DNA from: Thermoplasmatales archaeon UBA447
Lineage (GTDB): Archaea > Thermoplasmatota > Thermoplasmata > Thermoplasmatales > Thermoplasmataceae
Length of the DNA stretch: 32,253 nucleotides
Reading direction: 5' to 3'
Assembly: GCA_002503205.1 (NCBI GenBank)
Contig: DARE01000048.1
Coordinates: forward strand, 1 to 32,253
The notes beneath the pieces are model-generated. The model saw nothing but the letters and a program-made list of their open reading frames with translations, had not been told where the DNA came from and did no database searches. Both the position numbers and the translations under genes were made by a program. Of this stretch, positions 25,119 through 32,253 are shown in pieces (position 1 is the first letter of the stretch; each line of letters starts with the position of its first letter).

Positions 25119-25453
25119 ATTGATCTATAATCTAAACATGTATGGGATTATAAAGATATTCAATCAGTAAAATTTAAAATTCTGAATTTGCCCTTTAGTT
25201 TTGTTTAACACAGTGAAGATGCTTTTTTGGCTTCTATTATTCTTCTGAATTCTGAGAATTTATGAAAAGCTGAATGCAACCATGCAAGGGATTGAAATAG
25301 CCCTCTCATCATATCTAGCGCGAAATCTAACTGACAAACAAGGTCATTCCTGCTTATCGAAATGCATTGAAACTGACCTTTTATCCTGATTCATATCTAT
25401 GTATTGTTTTGGTTAAGAATTAATAATAAAGATTCCATGAGTGTTAGATAAAT
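25119..25453. other. Intergenic region, 335 bases, with CRISPR-repeat-like sequence
   Basis: A gap between the divergent ABC operon and the UPF0173 gene. No tRNA or sizeable gene was found. It holds a single CRISPR-repeat-like segment (25271-25297), a 35-codon reverse-strand ATG frame (25205-25312) that sits in a longer stop-free stretch and may be a gene relic, and AT-rich promoter DNA for both flanking genes. Confidence 0.4.
25271..25297 (+). repeat. Solitary CRISPR-repeat-like sequence
   Basis: This 27-base stretch contains TGCAACCATGCA and ends in AAGGGATTGAAA, the form of the 3' end of many CRISPR repeats (GATTGAAA). A weaker ATTGAAAC end is seen about 75 bases downstream (25366-25373). 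There is no repeated array and no cas gene in the window, so it may be a relic or chance. Confidence 0.25.
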
Positions 25454-26113
25454 ATGGTAAAGGTAAAATGGTTAGGGCACGCAGCATTTCTTGTTGAATT
25501 CAGCAAAAAGAGAATCGTAATAGATCCTTTCATTTCTCAGAACCCAAATGCTGCAATAAAATTGGATCAGCTTGGGAAGGTCGATTTTGTTCTGGTTACT
25601 CATAACCACTTTGATCATCTTGGTGACGCCTTCGAGATATCTAAGAAAACTGGAGCAAAAATCGTTGGCATGTTTGAACTTTCCCAGATGGGAAAGGATG
25701 CAGGCTTAGCTGACGACAACTTCATCGGCATGAATAAGGGAAGCCAGACAGAATTTGACGGGATTAAGATTGGTATGACAGCCGCTGTGCACAGTGGAAA
25801 CGAAGCGGGATTTGTAGTAACTGGAGATGGGAAGACCATTTATCATGCAGGGGATACTGCCCTTTTTGGCGATATGAAATTTATAGGAGAGATTTACAAA
25901 CCAGACATTGCCCTTCTTCCAATTGGTGGCTTCTTCACCATGAGCCCACTTGAGGCAAAGTATGCCGCGGAGCTTATTGGAGCAAAGATAACTGTTCCAA
26001 TGCACTTCAACACCTTCCCACCCATAAGGCAGGACCCTAAAAAATTCAAAGAAATGGTTCAGAAAAATACTGAGGTTAAGGTGCTTGAACCAGGGCAGGA
26101 GCTTTCACTCTAA
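25454..26113 (+). CDS. UPF0173 metallo-beta-lactamase-fold hydrolase
   Basis: A 219-residue metal-dependent hydrolase of the UPF0173 group. Metal ligands are visible: THNHFDH (His 50, His 52, Asp 54, His 55), His 113 in VHSG, Asp 134 in HAGDTALF and His 184 in PMHFNT. The start MVKVKWLGHAAFLVE is typical. These proteins are widespread in archaea and bacteria and usually annotated only as metal-dependent hydrolases; the true substrate is not known. It starts at ATG and is followed 88 bases later by the aspartate kinase gene with its own promoter. Confidence 0.93.
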   Translation: MVKVKWLGHAAFLVEFSKKRIVIDPFISQNPNAAIKLDQLGKVDFVLVTHNHFDHLGDAFEISKKTGAKIVGMFELSQMGKDAGLADDNFIGMNKGSQTEFDGIKIGMTAAVHSGNEAGFVVTGDGKTIYHAGDTALFGDMKFIGEIYKPDIALLPIGGFFTMSPLEAKYAAELIGAKITVPMHFNTFPPIRQDPKKFKEMVQKNTEVKVLEPGQELSL

Positions 26114-26167
26114 TTATCTTTTTATTATCCGTAATAATTTTTAATATGTATGAGTAATGGTAATTTT

Positions 26168-26175
26168 TTTAAATA
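26168..26175 (+). promoter_or_regulatory. TATA box of the aspartate kinase operon
   Basis: TTTAAATA lies 27-34 bases before the ATG at 26202 after a run of T. The spacing fits a leaderless transcript covering the kinase and aspartate-semialdehyde dehydrogenase genes. Confidence 0.55.
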
Positions 26176-26201
26176 TGACATCACTCACAGTCATAAAGTA
26201 A

Positions 26202-27326
26202 ATGATTCAGAAATCTGCAATTAAAGTAATTAAGGTTGGAGGAAGCATTCTTTCAAATAGTGATGAATTCCTGAATGTTGCATTGAAAATCAGAGATGAG
26301 TCTTATAAAAATCCGGAAATAATCGTGGTAATTTCCGCCATGAAAGGAGTTACAGACAGGCTTATTGAAATATCGAGAAATTCTAACCAGGAAGTACTCA
26401 GATCAATTCTTGAAATCGTTGACATGTACCCAATTTTTCCAAAGTTAAAATGGGATCCTGGTAAATTTGAGGATATACTTTGTGGAAAAATTAAGGAAAT
26501 TAGCATAGACCAGCTAATCACTATTGGTGAGAGACTTTCATCACTATCCCTTCATTCCTTACTTGGGAACCTTGGTATAAGAAGTACAATCATTGATCCC
26601 GGAGATATTATCTATTATGAAGGAAATGAAAAGCTTCCTTCATATTCTCCAAGTAATTATTCAGACTTTAAACTACTTGAAAGTACACCAGTAAGGATCG
26701 TACCCGGATTCTATGGGAGAGACAAAGAAGGGAATATAAAGGCGTTCAGCAGAGGTGGTTCAGATCTTACTGCTGGCATTGTTGCCGGTTACTTTGAAGC
26801 CAGTGAACTTGAATTCTGGAAAGATGTTGGTGCAGTCATGACCGGAGATCCCAAAATAGTAGAGTCTCCCCGGCCCATCTTCTCTATTAACATGACCATG
26901 CTAAGTGAAATGACCGCAATTGGTTCCAGGATACTACATCCACTTTCCCTTGAATATGTTGATCTGGAATTAACCAGAGTAAGAATTAGGGGTATTGACT
27001 CTAATTTGGAGACCACCACAGAAGTGGTAAACTTTAGTGTCAATTGCCTGTCCATAGTGATCAGTAAAAATTCTGATGAAGATAGAAACTATGAAAATTA
27101 TCTGGAAAATGAGGACGCCGGAATATATGTTTTAACTGGTGGAGAGCCTGAATTCCTAAACTCCATTTCATCCAGGGTGAGGAATTTTTTTGAAATGATA
27201 GGTTCAGGCATTTCTGGAAAACTGGCTCAGGAAAATGGTATGATAAGTTTCAGAAGCTCTTATTCTGAGTGTCGCAAAATTGCTAATGAACTGCACAGAG
27301 ATCTTTTCTCGGGTGATAGAAGTTGA
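26202..27326 (+). CDS. lysC: Aspartate kinase
   Basis: A 374-residue kinase that phosphorylates aspartate, the first step towards lysine, threonine and methionine. The nucleotide-binding motif is KVGGSIL (11-17), followed by ITIGERLSS (ITxGE), the SRGGSDLTAG glycine-rich loop (about 183-192) and KDVGAVMTGDP. It is shorter than the common 450-residue form. The C-terminal third (about 285-370) would hold at most one clear ACT-like unit, so feedback control may be reduced or altered. It overlaps the next gene by four bases (TTGA), so the two are translated together. Confidence 0.92.
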   Translation: MIQKSAIKVIKVGGSILSNSDEFLNVALKIRDESYKNPEIIVVISAMKGVTDRLIEISRNSNQEVLRSILEIVDMYPIFPKLKWDPGKFEDILCGKIKEISIDQLITIGERLSSLSLHSLLGNLGIRSTIIDPGDIIYYEGNEKLPSYSPSNYSDFKLLESTPVRIVPGFYGRDKEGNIKAFSRGGSDLTAGIVAGYFEASELEFWKDVGAVMTGDPKIVESPRPIFSINMTMLSEMTAIGSRILHPLSLEYVDLELTRVRIRGIDSNLETTTEVVNFSVNCLSIVISKNSDEDRNYENYLENEDAGIYVLTGGEPEFLNSISSRVRNFFEMIGSGISGKLAQENGMISFRSSYSECRKIANELHRDLFSGDRS

Positions 27327-28366
27327 GCAGATTGAAAGCAGCAATCCTTGGAGCAACTGGAATTGTTGGCCAGCAATATTTGAGAATGCTGAAGAACCAC
27401 CCTAATTTTGAAGTGACAGGGCTTTTTGCCTCAAGCCTTTCAAAAGGAAAAAATCTGAAAGAGTCTGCTGGCTTCAAATTGACCGATGATGTTGAAGAAT
27501 TTGGTGACATGAGCATTGAAAAGGCAGACGAAGAAATTCTGCAGAGAGATGACATTGATCTGATTTTCAGTGCACTTCCATCAAATATGGGTGGGCTTGA
27601 GGAAACACTTTCCAAAAAGTTTCCCCTCATAACAAAGTCAAGTTCACACAGGCTGGATTCTGATGTACCACTTATTATTCCGGAAGTTAACCCTGAGCAC
27701 CTTACTCTTATTAATGAGCAGAGAAAACATGGGAAAGCAGGTTTCATATCTGCAGACCCAAACTGTTCCACAACGCAGCTTGCAATACCCCTGAAAGCTC
27801 TGGAGCCGTTTGGTATATCGCAAGTAATAGTATCGACAATGCAGGCTCTTAGCGGTGCTGGTTACCCTGGAGTCTCATCACTTGATGCTTCAGGCAATGT
27901 AATTCCTTATATTGAGGGCGAAGAGCAGAAGATCAAATCAGAGTCCGTCAAGATACTTGGAACTTTAAACGCGGAAGGTCATTTAATGCTCTCGGGAATG
28001 TGCATAGAAGCAAAATGCGCAAGAATTCCAGTACCTGATGGCCATATGGAGAATGTATTTATCAAATTCAAATCAAGACCAGACCTAGAGGATGTCAGGA
28101 ACGCACTTCGAAACTTCAGGGGTACTAAGAAAGTGCAAAAACTATGGTCCTCCCCGGAACTGCCGATTATATTGATTGATGCCCCTGACAGACCACAACA
28201 CCGCCTTGACCTCATGAAGGGCGACGGCATGTCTGTCGTTGTAGGTAACGTAAAAATGTCGGGTGAATTCTTAACCTTTACGAGCCTGAGCCATAATATA
28301 ATAAGGGGCGCAGCAGGAGGTGGGATTCAGCATGCTGAACTTCTTCACAGCGAAGGGTACCTCTGA
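27323..28366 (+). CDS. asd: Aspartate-semialdehyde dehydrogenase
   Basis: A 347-residue NADP-dependent enzyme that reduces aspartyl phosphate to aspartate semialdehyde. The nucleotide fold is ILGATGIVGQQYL (8-20), and the catalytic Cys 148 is in ADPNCSTTQ. Later motifs are ALSGAGYPGV and the ending GAAGGGIQHAELL, all of the archaeal/fungal form of Asd. The start is TTG at 27323, overlapping the aspartate kinase stop. The archaeal family also includes malonyl-CoA reductase in Sulfolobales, but the pairing with aspartate kinase argues for Asd here. Confidence 0.95.
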   Translation: MSRLKAAILGATGIVGQQYLRMLKNHPNFEVTGLFASSLSKGKNLKESAGFKLTDDVEEFGDMSIEKADEEILQRDDIDLIFSALPSNMGGLEETLSKKFPLITKSSSHRLDSDVPLIIPEVNPEHLTLINEQRKHGKAGFISADPNCSTTQLAIPLKALEPFGISQVIVSTMQALSGAGYPGVSSLDASGNVIPYIEGEEQKIKSESVKILGTLNAEGHLMLSGMCIEAKCARIPVPDGHMENVFIKFKSRPDLEDVRNALRNFRGTKKVQKLWSSPELPIILIDAPDRPQHRLDLMKGDGMSVVVGNVKMSGEFLTFTSLSHNIIRGAAGGGIQHAELLHSEGYL

Positions 28367-28419
28367 TCCATGAATTATGGAATGGAATAATTAAAATTGA
28401 TATCTAGCTATTTAGGTAC

Positions 28420-29358
28420 ATGATTGGTGCGATCCTTGCAGGGGGTTTTGGGAAGAGGCTGAAACCTCTTACTGATGAGATTCCCAAAGCTATGATTCAG
28501 ATAAAGGAGAATTACACAATCCTGGACCGTCAGATCTTTGACTTCAGGAACCTGGGAATAAAAGACGTTATCATACTCTCTGGTTATCTTGGAGAGAAGA
28601 TTGAAGAGCGTTACGGAAGAGAGATGAATGGAATCAAATTCACATATCTTAAGGAGGACAAACCCCTGGGGACTTTGCAATCGATGCGGAACTTGATTAA
28701 AGAGAGATCGGACTCTGATGTACTTCTCAGAAATGGTGACACCGTAACGGACATGAACTTCAAAAAATTTGTAGAATTCTCCTCAGGATCCCCTTATGAC
28801 ATGACCATGTTTGTAACAAGAATGAAGAGCCCATTTGGAATTGTTGACCTTCTTGGCGACGAGATCATGTCTTTCAGGGAAAAGCCTAACCTGAACCATT
28901 TTATAAATGCCGGAGTCTATTATATAAAGAAAGAGGCACTGAGATATTTTTCCATGGAATATTTTTCTAAGGACATAGAGACAACTGTTTTTCCGAAGGT
29001 TGCTGCAGAAAGGAAAGCTGGTGCCTATTTTGAGGACACCCTATGGCTTGGGATAGACAGTGAAAAGGACCTGGAACAGATAAGAAAGGAATATGTAAAC
29101 CGTACAGACTTTCCATGGGGATTCAAAAAAAGGGTTTTCTCTTCCGGGGATAGAATTATGGAGGACTTCTATGTAAGGGCCGAACAGAGCCTTTCCCTTG
29201 ATGTGTCTGCCCCATCCGTTTTGAGGATAACAGCGGGTAGAGGGAAAATGTTTTCAGGTGAAGAGAGGATGTATTCAGAGAACGATGTTCTGCCTGTGTC
29301 CTCAAATTTCAGTCTTTCCCCGCTTGAAAATACACGGTTCACAATTATGTCATTCTAG
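28420..29358 (+). CDS. Sugar-phosphate nucleotidyltransferase with C-terminal cupin-like tail
   Basis: A 312-residue protein. Residues 1 to about 225 are a nucleotidyltransferase that makes an NDP-sugar: AILAGGFGKRLKPLTDEIPKAM (about 4-25) with the G-G-x-G-x-R/K-L and P-K motifs, RNGDTVTD (metal-binding Asp), FREKP and NAGVYY. The last 80-90 residues (from about FPWGFKKRVFSSGDR) read like half of a cupin barrel with GRGKMFSGEERMYSENDVLPV. The nucleotide and sugar are not determinable: glucose-1-phosphate thymidylyltransferase-like and mannose-1-phosphate guanylyltransferase-like are both possible. It likely feeds glycan synthesis for surface proteins. It follows asd by 53 bases. Confidence 0.85.
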   Translation: MIGAILAGGFGKRLKPLTDEIPKAMIQIKENYTILDRQIFDFRNLGIKDVIILSGYLGEKIEERYGREMNGIKFTYLKEDKPLGTLQSMRNLIKERSDSDVLLRNGDTVTDMNFKKFVEFSSGSPYDMTMFVTRMKSPFGIVDLLGDEIMSFREKPNLNHFINAGVYYIKKEALRYFSMEYFSKDIETTVFPKVAAERKAGAYFEDTLWLGIDSEKDLEQIRKEYVNRTDFPWGFKKRVFSSGDRIMEDFYVRAEQSLSLDVSAPSVLRITAGRGKMFSGEERMYSENDVLPVSSNFSLSPLENTRFTIMSF

Positions 29359-29497
29359 TTCGATTTTCATATTCACATTTCATTATTTTATACCAGAATA
29401 TTCTGGTTCCTTTAATTTTCGATTCCAATGCGCATACGATATTCGTAATCATAACTTCTTCATACGGAAAGATTAATATCCGGTTAAAGATGAGGCT

Positions 29498-29866
29498 ATG
29501 GGTCCTATGGGTGTAATGACTAGAGACATTTTGATAAGGGCTCTCGAAAATACCTACGGTAAAAAGGGGATGGCCCATGGCGACATTGAGGAACTTTGTG
29601 ACTTCGTCCTTTCATTCTTCGGTTACGAAGATTATGTTCTTGACAACGTACTCTCTTCACCCGAGAGAGATGTCTTTTACAACCTTGAGGAATATGGATT
29701 TCTGGAAACATACAGAGAGGAAATCAACATAATAAAGGGCAGAACATGGCGCATTAACCAGTGGAGATACAGAAAGGAGAATATATTAAAAGTCGCAGAA
29801 GAGGCTGAGAGCCCTAAGGAAGAGGAAGACATATATGATTCGATCTTCAGGGAACTGGAGACCTGA
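29498..29866 (+). CDS. Conserved small protein, possibly DUF6015-like
   Basis: A 122-residue soluble protein with two helical halves. The middle reads RDVFYNLEEYGFLETYREEINI and then GRTWRINQWRYRK, a helix-turn-helix plus wing-like arrangement that resembles a small archaeal family annotated in Thermoplasmata as DUF6015 (from memory, not searched). It may be a winged-helix DNA-binding protein, which would be inference. Three in-frame ATGs (29498, 29507, 29516) compete for the start. It ends immediately before the convergent Xaa-Pro peptidase gene: the stop codon ends at 29866 and the next gene ends at 29867. Confidence 0.7.
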   Translation: MGPMGVMTRDILIRALENTYGKKGMAHGDIEELCDFVLSFFGYEDYVLDNVLSSPERDVFYNLEEYGFLETYREEINIIKGRTWRINQWRYRKENILKVAEEAESPKEEEDIYDSIFRELET

Positions 29867-31003
29867 TCACAATTTTTGTAGAGAAAAATCTTTCCCAAGG
29901 CTGTTAAAAGGAACACATTTGAAATTCTTCACATAAGTGGTATCCTCTATACGGATTCCGTATCTCCCATACCGGTATATGCCAGGCTCGACCGTGAATA
30001 CTGTCCCATCTCTTATCTGTTCTGAGTTGTCTATTGTCAGGAAAGGAGGTTCATGAACCTCTATGCCAAGACCATGCCCAAGCCTTATTTCCATATCACC
30101 ATATCCCATGTCCCTGAGAAATTTTCGCGCGGACATGTCAAGGTCGTTATATTTAGATCCAGGTGAGACGGATTCCATTGCAAGGAACTGCGCCTCCTTT
30201 ACACTCTCATACGCTTTTCTGAATTCTTCACCCGGTTCCCCATATGCAAAAGTCCTTGTGGTGTCTGAACTGTATCCGCCAAATGTGCCTCCAAAATCAA
30301 TGATTATTGAATCTCCCTGTTTCAGTTTCCTTTCTCCAGGCTCATGGTGAGGCTTGGCGCAGTTCTCTCCGAAAGCAACAATAGAACTGAACGCCGGACC
30401 GCTGAGACCCTCTTCTATAAAGTTCCATTCCAGCTTCCTTGCGATCTCTTTCTCCTTTACACCGGCCTTGATCTCATTCAGTGTTTCTGCAAGCGCTTTC
30501 TCTGATAGTTTAATCGCCTGGCCTATGAGATGATTTTCCCTTTCACTCTTAACCTCCCGGAGTTTTGAGATGTGGGAATTGATCATCGTTAAATCTGCAT
30601 TCTCCCCTTGATGAAACATACGGCTATAATGGGAGTAGGAAATATTGCCGTCAAGCCCTATTTTCTTTTTTCCCTTAATATCAACAATTTCCCTGAATTT
30701 ATCATAAGGGTTTTCGGTGTCCTTCCATGAGATTATGTTCCTGATCCAGGTATTCTCCCGTACCTGATCCTCCATAAGTCCCGGGACAAGGGCAGTTATC
30801 TCTCCATCCTGAACAATCAATACTGCCAGCCTCTCCATGGATTGGAAAGAGTAACCGGCCAGGTACTGAAAATTAGGCCCGGCATTAACAACTGCCAGAT
30901 CTACCCCATCTGACTGCAATGAATTCCACAGTTTTACTGCGCGATTTTTGTATTCTGGAATACCAACCTTTTTCATTTCAGAGTTATCATTATTTGTTAT
31001 CAT
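29867..31003 (-). CDS. pepQ: M24 family Xaa-Pro peptidase
   Basis: A 378-residue metallopeptidase that removes an N-terminal residue before proline (Xaa-Pro aminopeptidase or prolidase). The N-terminal creatinase-like domain (about 18-155) is followed by the pita-bread catalytic domain with its metal ligands in order: D236 (IIDFGG), D247 (SSDTTRTF), H310 (GHGLGIEVHE), E339 (VEPGIY) and E353 (RIEDT). The supporting His 220 is in AKPHHEPG. All ligands are present, so it should be active in peptide breakdown. Other starts at Met 10 are possible; the first ATG is used. Confidence 0.94.
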   Translation of the reverse strand: MITNNDNSEMKKVGIPEYKNRAVKLWNSLQSDGVDLAVVNAGPNFQYLAGYSFQSMERLAVLIVQDGEITALVPGLMEDQVRENTWIRNIISWKDTENPYDKFREIVDIKGKKKIGLDGNISYSHYSRMFHQGENADLTMINSHISKLREVKSERENHLIGQAIKLSEKALAETLNEIKAGVKEKEIARKLEWNFIEEGLSGPAFSSIVAFGENCAKPHHEPGERKLKQGDSIIIDFGGTFGGYSSDTTRTFAYGEPGEEFRKAYESVKEAQFLAMESVSPGSKYNDLDMSARKFLRDMGYGDMEIRLGHGLGIEVHEPPFLTIDNSEQIRDGTVFTVEPGIYRYGRYGIRIEDTTYVKNFKCVPFNSLGKDFSLQKL

Positions 31004-31114
31004 TTACAGCACACCAGCTAGAGCACCTTAAAGAATAATATTTGCCCTTTCCCCTGGAACCAATCCTTTTGGGATCAAATTGAATAAACCTGCGGATTAT
31101 TCCTGAGATTTGGG

Positions 31115-31480
31115 TCATCTTCTTCTGAATAATGAAAATATCAGGGCACTTAATACACCTACCCCTATTAGCTGGAAAAGAGTCTTTGGGCTGTCGTGAA
31201 CCAGATGCCTGACAGGATACCGGTCCGGATCATAGCGGTCCACATGCACGGAATAATGATCCTCGAACTCGACGACATGAATTCCAGATGTTGAATTCCC
31301 CACTGAGCATCTGAAATCGGCGACCTGTCCTTTTCTTTCACCTACTGATCTGTGAAAGAGGCCTGATTCCTCTGGGTCTGGTATCTTGTATCCACTACCA
31401 TCTATCTTGGGAACCTCCATGGAACCAGAGACAAGTGTGTTTGAGATGACTTCGTTCCAGAAATCAGCTGGAATGACCAT
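31115..31480 (-). CDS. Tail-anchored hypothetical protein
   Basis: A 121-residue protein with a polar, acidic domain (about 1-100) and one C-terminal hydrophobic helix ending in FRRR (about 102-121), so it is probably held in the membrane by its tail with the main domain on the cytoplasmic or outer side. The polar part has Asp- and His-rich phrases such as VHVDRYDPDRYPVRHLVHD. No signal peptide and no known domain was seen. The gene lies 111 bases upstream of pepQ on the same strand and is divergent from the MFS transporter. Confidence 0.65.
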   Translation of the reverse strand: MVIPADFWNEVISNTLVSGSMEVPKIDGSGYKIPDPEESGLFHRSVGERKGQVADFRCSVGNSTSGIHVVEFEDHYSVHVDRYDPDRYPVRHLVHDSPKTLFQLIGVGVLSALIFSLFRRR

Positions 31481-31564
31481 GATACTGCAATGCTGTTGAT
31501 AAAGATAAGAATTACATTACATAGGAAACTATATAATGATTTAAATTGTAAGAAGAAATCGGCC

Positions 31565-31570
31565 GGGAGG
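31565..31570 (+). promoter_or_regulatory. Shine-Dalgarno-like site of the MFS gene
   Basis: GGGAGG lies four bases before the ATG at 31575, with a TATATAAT-like box at 31530-31537. This is one of the few leadered-looking starts in the window, where most genes lack a Shine-Dalgarno sequence. Confidence 0.5.
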
Positions 31571-31574
31571 GCAT

Positions 31575-32253
31575 ATGGAAACCAGTGGGCCTCCTCAGAA
31601 GGATATTGACAGAAGATTTTTCTTTCTCCTGCTTTCACGTGCCGCAAGGTCCTGTGCTTTAATCTATGCTAACCTTTCTATTCCTCTTTATCTCCTTGCA
31701 ATTCATTATGACATAGTTACTATCGGAATAATCTACATTTTTGTTGCTATTGCAACTACTGCTGTAAGCCTTGTTATCGGTTTTCTAGGTGACAGGATCG
31801 GATTCAGAAAAGCAATGATACTTGGGGAGATTCCAGCTCTTTTCCTGACAGCAGCCCTCACTTCCACCACAAACCATGAACTGATAATTGCTGGAATCAT
31901 TGCTTCAGGATCAGCCGGTGCTGCAGGCGGGCTCCGTGGTGCCTTCAGCCCTGGAATTAATGCATTCATAGCGACAAACTGGCCGGACACGGGAGAGAGA
32001 GTACGGAGGATGGCCCTGATTACTGCTGTTGCATCGGCATTTTCTATTGCTGGCAGCCTAATGCTCTTTGCTTATGATTTCATATCAGGTACCTATGGTA
32101 CCATCAATACTTTCAGGCTCCTCTACGGCATTTCCTTTGGCCTTATCCTTACCTCATTCATCTCCCTATTCCTTCTCAAAGAGAGGCCTGTTACAAAAAA
32201 GACCAACCGTGTTATGAACAAAGAAAGTGGCAAATATGTTCTGAAGGTGCTTG
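31575..32253 (+). CDS. MFS family transporter, 5' part (cut by window edge)
   Basis: An open frame of 226 codons from ATG at 31575 that continues past the right edge. It shows about six membrane helices. The MFS cytoplasmic loop after helix 2 is present as GFLGDRIGFRKAMILGE (the G-D-R-x-G-x-R/K signature, about residues 67-83). The GAAGGLRGAFSPG region fits helix 4 of drug/metabolite efflux MFS proteins. The second half is outside the window, so substrate and direction cannot be judged. Confidence 0.85.
   Translation, partial: METSGPPQKDIDRRFFFLLLSRAARSCALIYANLSIPLYLLAIHYDIVTIGIIYIFVAIATTAVSLVIGFLGDRIGFRKAMILGEIPALFLTAALTSTTNHELIIAGIIASGSAGAAGGLRGAFSPGINAFIATNWPDTGERVRRMALITAVASAFSIAGSLMLFAYDFISGTYGTINTFRLLYGISFGLILTSFISLFLLKERPVTKKTNRVMNKESGKYVLKVL

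Noticed and set aside
1..32253. tRNA and rRNA genes
   Set aside because: I scanned for the T-arm GGTTCRAATCC and its complement in intergenic DNA and found none; the gaps are also too short for rRNA.

Overview
The window reads as a chromosomal segment of a Thermoplasmata archaeon, most likely Thermoplasmatales (an acidophilic, wall-less relative of Thermoplasma, Ferroplasma or Cuniculiplasma). The evidence is an archaeal TATA-binding protein, the small subunit of archaeal DNA polymerase D, a two-domain tRNA-splicing endonuclease, archaeal ribosomal protein S2, archaeal-type TruD and phosphopantetheine adenylyltransferase, and AT-rich TATA boxes 20-40 bases before start codons with few Shine-Dalgarno sites. 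TTG and GTG starts are frequent. I saw no tRNA, rRNA, complete mobile element or CRISPR array. The species assignment is inference.

Layout. 1-1337 (-): 5' part of an MMPL/RND-type membrane protein with an Asn/Ser-rich outer domain. 1467-2003 (+): GNAT acetyltransferase. 2172-8482 (-): an unusual block of three different radical SAM enzymes, a two-gene ABC exporter-like transporter and an overlapping 51-residue single-span membrane peptide. One of the radical SAM proteins has a B12-binding-like N-terminus and resembles the GrsA/GrsB tetraether-lipid ring synthases. 8626-12859: a small helical protein, the PolD small subunit, a DMT permease, a family-4 uracil-DNA glycosylase and a secreted, membrane-anchored protein. 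12927-16459: IMP dehydrogenase, TruD and TBP, with a structured convergent intergenic region between truD and tbp. 16550-19093 (-): a PLP aminotransferase, a phosphopantetheine adenylyltransferase fused to a DUF84 NTP phosphatase, and a DUF59/MIP18 iron-sulfur assembly factor, closely packed.

19249-21997: a small four-span membrane protein, a small GTPase-like protein overlapping the splicing endonuclease EndA, and ribosomal protein S2. 22140-25118 (-): a signal-anchored membrane protein preceded by a perfect 18-bp palindrome, then a second ABC permease/ATPase pair. 25119-25453 is a gene-poor gap with one CRISPR-repeat-like sequence. 25454-29866 (+): a UPF0173 metallo-hydrolase, aspartate kinase and aspartate-semialdehyde dehydrogenase (first steps to Lys/Thr/Met), a sugar-nucleotidyltransferase with a cupin-like tail, and a small conserved protein. 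29867-31480 (-): an M24 Xaa-Pro peptidase and a tail-anchored protein. 31575-32253 (+): the start of an MFS transporter.

Most of the window is housekeeping. The parts that look least ordinary are the radical SAM/ABC/small-peptide block, the PPAT-DUF84 fusion, the chain of inverted repeats before tbp, and the palindrome and CRISPR-like elements around the second ABC operon.
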